From Tillus elongatus (taxonomy: Eukaryota > Arthropoda > Insecta > Coleoptera > Cleridae), in assembly GCA_964006375.1 (NCBI GenBank), contig OZ023268.1:81418335-81482334 (forward strand): a stretch of DNA of 64,000 nt. The letters are read 5' to 3'. Under the pieces are notes generated by a model. It made no database searches. It was not told where the DNA came from and saw nothing but the letters and a program-made list of their open reading frames with translations. Position numbers and translations under genes: made by a program. Of the stretch, positions 52,861-63,805 are shown in pieces. The first letter of the stretch is position 1. Each line of letters begins with the position of its first letter.

Positions 52861-53094
52861 AGAAAGGTTCTATTTGAAATGAGTTTTCTGGAAACATTTT
52901 AGTAAAATGAAGATTATGAATGACGGTTGAAGCTGAAACGACATTTTCTTTACATAATCCGCATTTGTTTCAGGTTCTTTGCCCAAATGTTACCAATTTT
53001 GACATTTCAAATCGCGACTTTGATGTTTTGAGGAAAACCACAAATTTTCTTTCCTTAAATGCCTATAACTTTTTGTCTTTCAACTTACAGACCT

Positions 53095-53167
<73 letters not shown>

Positions 53168-53290
53168 CGAAACGGACCCCGGATATGTGTTCTAGGGTGC
53201 CATGTTCGCGCTCATTTGAAGAAATTTTTTCAAAATTCAAAAGTCACGATCTTATTAGTCCATTTTTAAAAGAAAATTCACTAATACTGG
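53095..53290 (-). repeat. TA-core repeat family, inverted 5' arm with (TA)n
   Basis: (TA)n 53099-53160, then CGGACCCCGGATATGTGTTC, TGTTCGCGCTCATTTGAAGA and AAAAGTCACGATCTTATTAG. The terminal palindrome is partly decayed. Confidence 0.72.
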
Positions 53291-53796
53291 AGAAACATAT
53301 GAGCGATGGCTTTGCAACGAATCAAGCTGAAAACTCTCCAATAGAAGTTGTACCACATAACCTTGGACTCAGTGTTTCTTCTTCTTTCTTGTAGAACATA
53401 TACTTGAGGAACTTTTTTTTCTCCCTCAGGGTTCGTCCACGTCCTTGCCCCCCGATAGCACCGCAGCCTTTGGCTTATTGTGCATTGAGGAACTTATACT
53501 CAATATTTTCTTATCTGTTTTTATGAAACATGTATGTTTGGGACCAAATAATGCATGCATATTCTAAGCCAAATCATAATAATAACTTTGACAGGCCTCT
53601 TGTCATAGAGTTTCCACTTTAAAAGTAATTTCAATTTCCCTGACTTTACTGACTCAAAATTGAATTTTTCCATGACTTAAGAAAGTACTTTTTTGCCTTA
53701 TCGATAACTTACAAGATCAAAGGATAAGAGTGTCTATTGAAAGATTTCTGTGTTTAACCTGGTACTTATTTACTATCGACGTCTGTAAAATACTTA

Positions 53797-53831
53797 AAAA
53801 AAAAAAAAAAAAGAAAAAAAAAAAAAAAAAA
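53797..53831. repeat. Poly-A run
   Basis: About 35 A with two G interruptions, possibly the tail of an unrecognised retroposon. Confidence 0.7.
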
Positions 53832-54249
53832 GAATGTCGTCCTACCATTCAGCTTCTTTTTTTTAGTCTATTATTGTAAATGTAAATCAAAATGATTATA
53901 GTTGTTTTAGTGACTAACGTTTTTATTTATAATCAGTTAAGTAAACTAATACGTCATTCTTCACTGACCAACATAAAACCTCTCTGAATTTTGGTAACAT
54001 CTTTCTAAATTTCCCTGAACATTTTTTAACACGTTGACTGCAATATCGGACTTCGAGGACTGACATCTCAATTTTTCCTGGTGCAGACGTAAATTTTTCC
54101 AATTTTAGTTATGTTGCAGAAGGTGCACTTTTGTACTTGAGCTGGAAGTATGTTTTACATAGCGAAGAACTTGTTACAACTTATAGTTTTGGAATATTAC
54201 AATGTAATAGTCTTGGTCTTCGGCAACCTATACCACACCAGAATAATAT

Positions 54250-55462
54250 ATGTATTACTCTAATGCGGTATTGGTCCCTGGAGAACTATATACAATTGTA
54301 GTCCGGTGGCTAAAAGAGTGTGTGACGAGCAGATATACTTTAAATGCATTTGTGACTCTAATAGTGGCCTATTATTTTGGTAACGGGATTCAACTCGCTT
54401 CCTACAGTAAACTCCTGTTGGTCAAAAGAAGAATTTATAGCAAATACCATGCCACGTGACATATATTCTTTTTGACAACAAAGCAGTTACATTCTTGAAC
54501 GCGACTGACAGGCTGCGCAAATTCAAAAAAGATTTAGGGATAGTCAATAAAAACTTTCAATCTGTTCTAACACTTGGCAGAATTATAGTTATTGACGAGA
54601 CCACAGTCCCTTTTAGAGGGCGATTTTTATTTCGTGAGTATATATCAAATAAGTTTCACAAATATGGCGTCAAACTGTATAAGTGGTGTACTGTTGAAAA
54701 GGTGGAAGGACAACAGCATTCAGAAACAGTGGTACCTGAACTCCTAAAATCGGTGGAAAATAAAGATAATTTTTATACTGGCTTACCCCTAGCAAAAAAA
54801 CTGTTTGAGGAAAAAATAGTTTATTGCAGAACACTTTGTGAAAATCAAAAAGGGATTACGAAAACTTAAAAAAAAGAGACATATGCAGTCAGCAGAATGA
54901 GTGAGTTAAAATTTCAAAATGGGTTAATAAAAGCCCAGTAAGAACTGACTACAGATCCTACACTAGCGAGGTTCAAGATACTAGAAAAAGAACTATAAAT
55001 GGCGATGTTATTGCGAAGCCTAGGTGCGTTATAAACTACAATAAAGCCAAAAAAGGGGTAGATTATAGTAACAGATGTCCTAATACCACAAAAGTAATGT
55101 TTGAACTTTTATTTGGAACATGTGTTGTCAATGTGTGGATTATCTACAGTCAAATTTCTAACAAGAATATGTCAATCTCTGAATTTAGAAAATCCTAGCA
55201 ACACAGCGTAGAGATTCTCGTAAAAAAACCACGACTGAAGCAACACGTAAAAGAATTCACCGTAAAAGAATTCACACTTTCGTAAAACCATCTGGCCCAG
55301 GAGGAAATTTTTTTGCAAGGGATGCTTTCAAGATTTATGGAGAACTGGTACGGTATCCAGTCGTGAGGCAAATAAAAGTCTCAAAACTCATTAGTTTTTG
55401 TGAGGATTGTCCTAATAAACCTGGCATGTGTCTTCCTTGCTTTAATAAATTACAGGATTACT
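54250..55462 (+). pseudogene. piggyBac transposase pseudogene
   Basis: An early part (YTLNAFVTLIVAYYFGNGIQ) is followed by LNATDRLRKFKKDLGIVNKN. The family signature IVIDETTVPFRGRFLFREYI then SNKFHKYGVKLYKWCT comes next, where the Asp of IDE is the first catalytic residue. Then KDNFYTGLPLAKKL. The best frame is 54456-54869. Further on, damaged frames show the Cys-rich tail (CEDCPNKPGMCLPCF-like, near 55399-55445). Several stops occur between 54870 and 55380. Dead. Confidence 0.85.
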
Positions 55463-55744
55463 GATTTCAGGTAAAAATTTTGATAAATTTTATAACTCAA
55501 TTGTATTTTTTTAATGCTTCAATGTTGAATTTCCACTTTTATTTTGCAAACAAGAGTTTGTAGTATTTTTTTAGTATTTATTATTATAAAAGGCTAAAAG
55601 ATTTTTTACTTTGCAATAAATTAACTAAATAAAAAGATATGGATGCCCAATTTCACAAAGCTTGATGAAACATTTAACGGCCGGTTAGTTAATACAACCA
55701 ATCACAGCTTCAAATAATTTGGTTGCCATGGATCATAGTCTATA

Positions 55745-58010
55745 ACTTTTTTTTTTAAATTTCAACAACACACCATGAGGGCTTACAGCCTAAATACTAC
55801 CGTACCGTGGGTATCGACACGGAGGAAAGAGGCAACTTGTTAATTCTGGACTTGAAGGTTTGGAGGTTCGGGGGAGAACGAAAAACATGTGCCCGCAAGG
55901 AATTCCACAATTTGGAAGTCCTCGGGACAAAAGAGCGGGCATAATATGATGTTCTATCTTTGGTGACCTGGACAGTAAAAGGGTGCATTTGCTCTGTTCC
56001 CCTGGTAGATCTGTTGGGGGCAGCAGGTGGAGGAACTATGGAAGAAAGCTCCTCTGAGCAGTGCCCGTGCAGATATCTATAAAAGAGAGAGAGAGGTCAC
56101 CAACGGCACGTCGGTGGGCAAGGGATGGCAGCCTTTGGGTGAGGGTAGGGTCACCGATGAGACGTATAGCTCTCTTCTGAATGGAGTCCAGGATAGCGAG
56201 TGTAGAAGCAGAAGCAGCACCCCAAATGCGGGAGCAGTATTCGAGGTTTGGTCTTATTTGTGAAGTATATAAGGTATAGAAATTAGCTGGTGAAAAGTAT
56301 TTGCGACCCCGGAAGAGGAAACCTAATTTCTTAGCAGCTGCTTCTGCAATTGATGTGACATGTTGGTGCCAATTGAGATTTTGATCCACAGAAATGCCAA
56401 CAAGTGAAAAGGACTCATTACTTTGAATAACTTGGTTGTTTATTGTGATGGGTCTAGGGCTGGTGTATCTCTTATGAGAAAGAAAGCAAGACTGTGATTT
56501 GGTGGGGTTGAATTGTACAAGATTTCTACTTCCCCAGTCTAATATTTTTTGGAGATCCACGGAGATAGAACCCTCCATGAGTCTGCGATCCACATCTAAT
56601 TGGGCTAAAGAGACAGGCTTACAGTATTGTATATTTGAGTGGAGGGTGCTGTCGTCCGCGTAACTGTGAACTGAGTTGGATGTGTTAGAGAGGAGGTCAT
56701 TGATGTGGAGAAGAAACAAAGTAGGGGCTAAAGCTGAACCTTGAGGAACTCCTGCATTAATTGGATACAGTTTAGAGGAATGGCCATCCACGACAACAGA
56801 AATGCTCCGGTTGGAGAGGAAATTTCCTGTCCACGTACAGAGTTTTGGTGGTAGGCCATAGGCCGGTAGTTTATTAAGCAGCGCTGCGTGCCAGACCTGG
56901 TCGAATGCTTTGGATATGTCTAGAGCGACAATCTGGGATTCACCGTGTAGTTCCATAGACTTGTTCCAAGAATGGGTGACAAAGGAAAGAAGGTCGGCAG
57001 TTGATCTGCGCTGACGGAATCCATACTGCCTGTCGTGGATTATACTGTGTTTTTCAAGAAATTTTAGTAATTTGGTGTTTATATACTTTTCCATCACTTT
57101 AGAGACGACTGAAAGGAGAGAAATAGGCCTGTAGTTGCTAGGAAGCGCTTTGGATCCTTTCTTGGGGACGGGTTGTACTCGAGCAGTTTTCCAGTTACTA
57201 GGGAATATGCCTCTATTGTAAGATGTCTGAAACAGACGAGTCAGGACAGGAGCAAGTTCTGGTGCGCATTTTTTGATAACAATTGCTGGGATCTCATCAA
57301 GGCCGGATGCTTTCCTGGTATTAAGAGAAGAGAGCATATTTCATACCTTTTTAGTTTTGAAAATGATATCCGTCATTTTATGTGCGACATTGGGGACTGT
57401 TGGTGGTTGAACATTCGGAGGTGGGTTGAGAGTAGAATTGCCGGTAAACAACCAAGCAAAAAGTTCAGCCTTGCCCAGGGCGGTAGAAACAATTTCATCC
57501 CCTGAGACAAGAGGTGAGAACGTGCTCTTGCAGAAATTATTCCCAATAGATTTAGCAAGAGTCCAGAAGGGTTTGCTGCCGCTGGAGCTTGAGAGGACTT
57601 TGTTTTTGATGCGGCTACTAAACGAGTTTTTTGCCTCAGAAATAATGCAGACATAGCGGTTTCTTGCGTCATTAAATGCTTGACGGTTTTCTTGACTGGG
57701 ATTGTGTAGAAGCTTTTTGTGAGCTTTGACCTTTTCAAGTCTGGCCTTGTCACAGGATTTAGAGAACCAGGGCTTTTGAGTGGCTGCAGAGGTTTTCTGT
57801 GTACGTGGAATAAATAATTTCATGCCAACTTGGATAATTTCAGTGACGTTTTGTGAGATATCAGAGGGGTCAGGATGAGAGAAGCAGACAGACGCCCATG
57901 GAAATGAGGAAAAGTAATCTCGCATTTCGTCCCAGTTCGCGGAGTAACTGGACTGGTCGTCTGAAGCCTTGATTAACTCATTGTCCATTAAATATTTAAG
58001 CGAGCTTTTA
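55745..58010 (-). mobile_element. LINE family 1, copy 4 (longest and best preserved)
   Basis: Minus strand, tail at 55750. Two frames, 57988-57341 and 57337-56036, are in the same register and parted by one stop codon (57340-57338). Together they span the linker (SGSKPFWTLAKSIGNNF) and the full RT: LNTRKASGLDEIPAIVIKKC, RPISLLSVVSKVMEKYI, VALDISKAFDQVWHAALL, GVPQGSALAPTLFLLHINDL, SYADDST. A 2-bp gain in a (GA)n run near 56090 shifts the last part, which resumes at 55988-55797. The endonuclease is missing at the 5' side. It interrupts a piggyBac element. Confidence 0.88.
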
Positions 58011-58295
58011 TTGTAAGTTAAAATTGGTCATGCCATATGGTACGGTATAGGTCGCCAGAGTTCAATACGAATCAAAACTTATCTTCATATTAGGTGTAGG
58101 TACAGATTCCTATAATCATTTTTTGGTGTTCGTTTAAAAAAAAATTGACAGCGTTGAATGACAATTTGTATCTCGGCCCCCGGCGATCTCTACTGCACCA
58201 TGCTTAGCTCGTGCTATCGGTCTCCGGAAACCGATATCACACTAAAAGGGAACATGTCATTTTGAATGCTGCAGTCAACATGTGCACATCCTTAA

Positions 58296-59499
58296 AATTC
58301 CTTGACTTTCCTCGATTTTCCAGACAAGTGTGTACCCTGTGTTAGCATATTATTGGATAGAGTAAATGTGTTTTAGAAATCACACGAAAAACGAAAGAAT
58401 GACTTGCTGATTCCTTAATGCTGATAATAATACTAATAACCAAATTAATAAAGAGCCGCAAAGTGACTAATGTAGGATCGTTAACTTTGACATGTTCATT
58501 CCAATTTGAGCCTGTGTCTAGGACAGAGCAAATAACTTTGCTCTGTCTGAGAACAAATTAAAGAATTGTACCATCCCATACTGTTCCATCATTTAACCAG
58601 CTAATGACTAGATTAGCTGAAGCGGTTCATTAAATAAAAGAATATTAATTTTTATTATAAATAACACCACAGTAGATAAACTTCCCACTCTTCAAATCTT
58701 CAATTTGTGCACAGGGACTCACACATATAGGCACAGGACACCCCTCCACAACTCATCAGAAACTAGATCTTATACTAATTACAGATGTAGAGACTTCTTC
58801 TCTGGCTTCACAAGTGTGTTTTCTTCTCTGCAACACTGGAGTGAAAAACGCTGACTTATGAAACTGAAACCTGCAACTTCCTGAGGTTATTCACCTAGCG
58901 ACTTGGTCTGTTACAAAGCAATATTTGAAAACAGTGGTCACTTGAACTTGTTCTTAGTCATCATTTTTTAGGAATAGATCAAAAATACTATATAAATTTT
59001 AGAAAAAAATAATTGAACAAACAAGTAGAAAAGTAGGTCAAATGACCTAGTCCACAGTCATTAAATATGTAGACTACCCTACTAGCCAGACAGTTGCAGT
59101 TTTACTTGGAACAAAGTTATTAAAAAGCCTTAATTTGTTATTAGAAAGGTAAAAAAAAAAGATTTCACAATCTTATTAGCACTGATATATGCCTTGTAGT
59201 TTCATTTTGGCACATCTTCATTATTTCTAATTTGTTTAGCATTTGGTATAAAAATATCAAAGTATAATTTTACATTTCATAATACTCTTACTATAGAAGC
59301 CCAACTGTTGTTATAACCCTGTTATTTGTGTTCATTCTGTTTCACACTACATATAATTTTCTACTAAATTGTATGCTGAAAATTTAATTTATGAGATACA
59401 CTTCGTGATGATGTTTTCCTAGGGTTCACAACATCCACTAATATGGCTATCTGGAGATACACATCTAAAAAAATAAGCCTCCTTTTTCATTACAAATTA
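58296..59499. other. MMD 3' flank and intergenic sequence, no gene seen
   Basis: Contains a perfect 11-bp stem hairpin (GACAGAGCAAA/TTTGCTCTGTC, 58522-58547). The 3' UTR of the MMD gene should occupy the right part, but I cannot fix its end. TTTAAT near 59385 would read as the ATTAAA poly-A signal on the minus strand. Confidence 0.4.
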
Positions 59500-59682
59500 T
59501 TAGCTCATTTCTGGAAATAGGTAGCTGAGGATAGCATAGTAATGTGTTGCCGCTGCCATGGCAACAAACAGGTGCCATATGGCATGAGCACATGGAATCC
59601 GACCATCGGCTTTAAAGAATACCAGTCCAGAAACGTAAAATATGCCACCCATCAAAACTTCCTTGAGACCAGTGAGGTTGTG
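59500..59682 (-). CDS. MMD: MMD terminal coding exon
   Basis: The acceptor is CTGTTTGCAG just above 59682. The exon starts in phase 0 with CAC (His) and ends at TAA (59502-59500). It carries the last membrane helices and the HxxxH-containing signature HAIWHLFVA...THYYA, where the histidines correspond to the conserved metal-site residues of the PAQR/hemolysin III fold. Confidence 0.92.
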   Translation of the reverse strand, partial: HNLTGLKEVLMGGIFYVSGLVFFKADGRIPCAHAIWHLFVAMAAATHYYAILSYLFPEMS

Positions 59683-62600
59683 CTGCAAACAGATCTCAGT
59701 CATAATTCATTAAAGTGATGATAGAAAACATAAACTTTAAGGTTAACATTTTTCAGTTGAAACATCCAAAATAATCATAATTAATAAGGTTTTATAATGT
59801 GGATCATGTATTACGCATACAGACTATGTCTCAAAAATATGTTTTTATAATTTGCCATTGCTAGTTAAATACCTAAAATAATAATTACAAAAGGTGTCTT
59901 ATTTTATATCATCAGCAGGTGTTTCTAGACTAAAAAATAACTCCATTTATCTAACTAACTTTAATATATACACACCGGCAAATTTAAAGAAAAGTTGAAT
60001 AAGTGGAATTTGTTTTACAAAGTTTGTACCCGTGTGAAACCTATTGAAGAAAAAGAAAATAAAACCCCGAAGATGTTAGAATTGAAAAAAAGATACTGGT
60101 CTCTAACAAACTAACTCTATTGAACACCATGAACTTGTTTATTGCATTTTTTCTTCAATAGCGTGTGTTCCCCCATGAGCCCTTCCCTTACAGCTGCAAC
60201 CACATGTCTTTAATTACTTCTGATGAGGCAACTGATCATTGAGGCAAACTGCCTCATTCCTCAATAAATGCCCCTGGCATGTTGAATTGGGTTCATGTCA
60301 CATTATTGCAATACCCACTCAGTTTCAAAAGTTTGTGTGAACAAGCATTCTTTTCAATTAGGGTGAAATCTTCCCTGATATATGAGGCAAAAGATACCAC
60401 ATGATTTTTGAGAATATATCTACCTATCTGAAGCCAATGCTCCGTTATTAATCACGATTAACTCTGTGCATGCCTCACAACATATGCCACCTCACACCAT
60501 AACTGAACCTGTAACGAGGCCTTGATTCACGGGGTGAATTATTTAGTGGAACAGATCAACGGGTTTACAGGAGCAGTCTCGGGCGCCAGATTTTAAAAGG
60601 GTTAACTCCCTGCGAGGATGTCTGCAACCTCATCACAAGGCTCTGGCCACAGTTGTGGTCAGAGTGCCTGGATAGCTCTGTGGAGAGGGTCTGGTAGCCT
60701 ATGATATAACAGTCCGTGTAGATACCTCAGAGGTTGCAGGCTTTAATCGCTCCCCCAGTATTTCCCTGACCTGAAAGTCTGTATAGGTGTAGCAGATTTA
60801 TTTGCGGGTACAGTATAGACTAGGTATGCTTTCTACACTATTTATTACCTAATGATACGTTACAATTCACTGATATTTTTACAATCTGAATGGTACTTAT
60901 TACGTTAATTTATCCTAAAACGAATTATGTCACTGATGATGAGCCAACAAAATTAATTATTCCCACGGAGAAGAAATACGGAAGACATGATTTACGACTC
61001 GTGGATGCAGCCGTTAAGTGGGTTGATTGGAGAAACGCTCCTCAAATAACTAAATGGCGTCTATCCGTCGAAGTCGGTACCGCGAGATCAAGCGCCTCGA
61101 CGTCAGGGCGTCGATAAGGAACGGGAAGGGCTATAGGGGAACACCCTGTGAAAGGATATTGCCACGTACTAACTCGACCTAAGCCTGCTTGTGTACTTAC
61201 AGCATCCAGACCAGAGTCGAATCAGAACGTTCGTATGTAATACACTCGAAAAGCCTGTGTTAGCTACAGCATCACCTTCAGAATGTCTTACGAAACGCCT
61301 GCAACAATAGGATATGGGAACGGGTGGAGATTACGCTCGATCTCACGATCTTGACGTCACCGCAGAGAGACACGGAACTGAGAAAATATCCGAAAATTCG
61401 CTATATATAAATACAATAAGAAAAACTTAAAAGGTTTTTACCTAGACTATATTTGGAAGAATTACTAGAATAAAAATTGTTCTATACAACAACGGGACGG
61501 ATGATACTGTATCCTAGTGCCTGGTTATGCTTTGAACAAACAGACTTTTAATTCACTGATGCGGACCTCAAGCTATAAATTTAACCACGCTGCAGCAAAC
61601 GGTGAACTCTTTCTGCCTCTCGTCGTTATTTTCTCTCCAGTCACCGGCTGAAAAATCCTAATTCGGTGGTAGATACCATATCCTTATCTTCTGCAGATAT
61701 GTTTTTACTCCGCCGCGATAATTCGAATTGCGTACTTTTAAGAAATATTAATGATAAAATAATGAATAGAATTTTTACCCGTGTGATTTATATTATATTT
61801 ATTTTAGAACAGTCGCTTTTAATATCTACAGCTGTTCTGAAAATATCTACTTCGTTACAAACCTCCATCAAAAGATACAGTAGGGGTAAAATTAAATTGT
61901 GAATTCTCTTTCCTTATGATTAATACAATCTTTTGCTACCGTCGATTAAATTTACATAGCAAAAGCTCTCGTCTGTGAACAACATTTTATTTCACTGGTC
62001 ATAATTCGACCAAATTCTAGTGCAATATGTGACGTTCTTGGAGTTTCTTGGCACATATGACTTGAGCCAAACCTCTTCAAGTCTTAGTCTTACTGTGCAC
62101 ACACTTATGTTGGTTCCATGAACATCTTGCACTATGTTTCTTATTCTAAATGCCTTTTGAAGTCAGTTTCAGAGTGTTTAACTTCGTCTTTTCACATACT
62201 CTCCTGTTTGATAGCTTTTATATACTTTATTTTTATTGTGGATATGTGAGAACCCATGTTTTTTTCAAAGTGAACTATGAATGAACCCTACGAAATATGT
62301 TGGCTCGACCTTTGAACCTCGAACATAGTATGTGTAAGATTTACAGGTGAACTTTGAACTTAAAAAAATTTAAAATCAAACATCCGACCCCTGGTGACTC
62401 ACTATCCCAACAAGAGTTTCTTTGGGCATCCTACTTCCATAGGCGGGTCACCTACAGTTTCTTCCGTCAACTTGAGGCTTCCACTTTCCCGCAAAATATT
62501 AAAAATTCCAAGTAAAGCGGTGGCACCCGAGATGACCCCTATTTCTGACCGAACCGAACACCAACTCACTCCACCCTCTGAAAGAACATTGTCACTAACC

Positions 62601-63091
62601 AATATTCTTCAATGTCCTTAAATAAAAAATTTAGGTATATTGTATCGTAGAATATTTGGTATGTAGAAGATCCCTGTTCTTTTTACAAAAGGCAGGAGTT
62701 CAATGCTGATCAAGATGAACCAATGTTAAATCAAAATTACAAGTTATATTATTAAACACTATTTAGATTTCTACATCTACAGTGCAATATACTTAAGCTC
62801 AATTATAAACATTTTCTGTTATTTGGTATAGCTGTATACGGTCAGTCATCAGTTACATTGTGCTGGGTGGTGGCCGTGGTGGTAGTCTGTAAAAGAAGTG
62901 ATCATGATAGGTATATAATCACCACTTCAAAATTTAACTGTCTCCTGATTGTAAATGTTTGACTTTTTCGGTTGATTACAAAAGAAAGCATGCCAGAGGG
63001 CAACCTGCAATCCGAAAAAGTTCCATTACGAATTGCTGTACCGTTATTATCTAATCATTATGTTGTAATAAAGAAAGGCGTTAAGACGCTA

Positions 63092-63171
<80 letters not shown>

Positions 63172-63613
63172 CGAATAATTTAGTTACATAAAGCACCATG
63201 AAAAAATAATGTAAAAAAAATGTTGTATATATATTACTAATATTTTCGAAAGAATAGATGGTTTAAGGCCATCATGTGACATAAACTGTGTGATAATACC
63301 TTCAAATTGCAGCAAAAATAAATTTCTTTTAATAGTGACCACTACATTTTCCAAACTTACCTCCATTATAATTGGTAATGATGGTCCGACACCCATGATA
63401 ATGTAGAAGAGGGTCTCCAAAGTCTTGTACCTCTCATGGAAGGTCTGCTGGTAAAGTATGCCCAACATGGCCAACAGCCACACGAACCATTTCATTGAGG
63501 AAGCCCATCCATCTGTTGGAAGACTCTCTATGGTAAGCCAGGGGAAGTACGAACCAGCAATGAATATGTATATCATTGCTCTATCACAGCGATGGAGGAC
63601 ATCTTTGAGCTGT
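59500..63613 (-). CDS. MMD: MMD/PAQR-type membrane protein gene, last two coding exons
   Basis: Member of the progestin/adipoQ receptor (PAQR, hemolysin III) family, closest to MMD (monocyte to macrophage differentiation factor, PAQR10/11). These are seven-helix proteins of Golgi or other internal membranes. The exon 63613-63361 reads [35 protein letters not shown] and [15 protein letters not shown]. It joins in phase 0 (GAG|GTAAGT to TTTGCAG|CAC) to 59682-59500, which reads [13 protein letters not shown], the diagnostic [20 protein letters not shown] and a stop after FPEMS. The two exons hold about four membrane helices. The N-terminal part lies beyond the right edge. The 3.7-kb intron contains a Tc1 pseudogene split by a solo LTR. 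Confidence 0.9.
60506..60509. repeat. Target-site duplication of the LTR, left copy
   Basis: AACC, repeated at 61860-61863. Confidence 0.8.
60510..61859. mobile_element. Solo LTR-like insertion (1350 bp)
   Basis: It starts TGTAACGA and ends TCGTTACA, an 8-bp inverted repeat with the TG...CA ends typical of retroviral-type LTRs. It is flanked by a 4-bp direct repeat AACC, a usual length for Ty3/gypsy elements. It has no internal gag-pol coding region, and a 75-codon frame at 60890-61117 has no known motif. Removing it together with one AACC restores the Tc1 reading frame at that point. A small complete element without genes cannot be excluded. Confidence 0.8.
61860..61863. repeat. Target-site duplication of the LTR, right copy
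   Basis: AACC, the direct repeat of 60506-60509. Confidence 0.8.
62231..63093. other. MMD intron stretch, no element recognised
   Basis: 62394-62621 is less AT-rich than its surroundings and open in both directions (minus: [20 protein letters not shown]). I recognise no family, and it may be part of an old transposon. Confidence 0.35.
63094..63170. repeat. (TA)n microsatellite in MMD intron
   Basis: About 77 bp of TA repeats, roughly 190 bp downstream of the donor of the 63361 exon. Confidence 0.9.
63361..63613 (-). CDS. MMD: MMD penultimate coding exon
   Basis: 253 nt. The acceptor TTTTTTACAG precedes 63613 and the donor ATGGAG|GTAAGTTT is at 63361/63360. One leading base completes a codon of the previous exon, which is outside the window. 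It reads [31 protein letters not shown], a hydrophobic helix [13 protein letters not shown], and [16 protein letters not shown]. An alternative acceptor AG lies 4 bp further in. A degenerate second copy of the first part of this exon lies upstream at 63690-63787. Confidence 0.9.
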
Positions 63614-63689
63614 CTGTAAAAAATATTTCAAGACACAAATTCAGAGTGTTTAAATCGCTTGAATGATAATAATATGAAGAACTATAATA

Positions 63690-63787
63690 TGAAGACTCTC
63701 TATGGTCAACCAGGGAAAGTCGAACCAGCAATGAATATGTATATTGTTCATATCAATTGCTTCTATTCTACTCTTCTGCTGTCTGTT
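63690..63787 (-). pseudogene. Degenerate second copy of the MMD exon start
   Basis: GAAGACTCTCTATGGT, GAACCAGCAATGAATATGTA and, further on, CTGTCTGT match the exon at 63518-63617 in the same order and at nearly the same spacing (48 against 50 bp for the last interval). So the acceptor region was copied too. On the minus strand the codons for FPWLTIESL are kept with silent changes (TTC to TTT, CTT to TTG), but one T of the preceding Tyr codon is missing. The part nearer the acceptor is strongly diverged. Confidence 0.75.
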
Positions 63788-63805
63788 TAGTACCCAACTT
63801 TCACA

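Larger units (their letters stand above)
54030..58291 (+). mobile_element. piggyBac-type element carrying a nested LINE
   Basis: TTAA at 54026-54029 is followed by CACGTTGACTGCAATATCGG. Near the other end GCTGCAGTCAACATGTG (58269-58285) is an imperfect inverted copy, and TTAA follows at 58292-58295. A piggyBac transposase remnant lies at 54250-55460. A LINE (55745-58010) was inserted later. The left end is well supported. The right end is tentative because its inverted match needs a 2-bp offset and extra terminal bases. Confidence 0.55.
60160..62230 (-). pseudogene. Tc1-like transposase pseudogene split by a solo LTR
   Basis: From 62230 downward, frames read helix-turn-helix and DNA-binding parts ([20 protein letters not shown]), then FTDES, the segment before the first block of the DDE domain, and end at VSFDGG at the LTR border (61860). 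Beyond the LTR the frame resumes at once with SVMV and GGIC, the invariant Tc1 motif GGSVMVWGG. It then continues through damaged catalytic parts to SWGNTRY and a stop near 60161. The N-terminus is unclear. It lies in the MMD intron on the gene's own strand. Confidence 0.78.

Noticed and set aside
55797..57656. Plus-strand frames within LINE copy 4
   Set aside because: Shadows of the minus-strand RT frame. They recur at the equivalent place in other copies for the same reason.
60890..61117. 75-codon frame inside the solo LTR
   Set aside because: No gag, pol or other motif, and its length is compatible with chance in a less AT-rich stretch.
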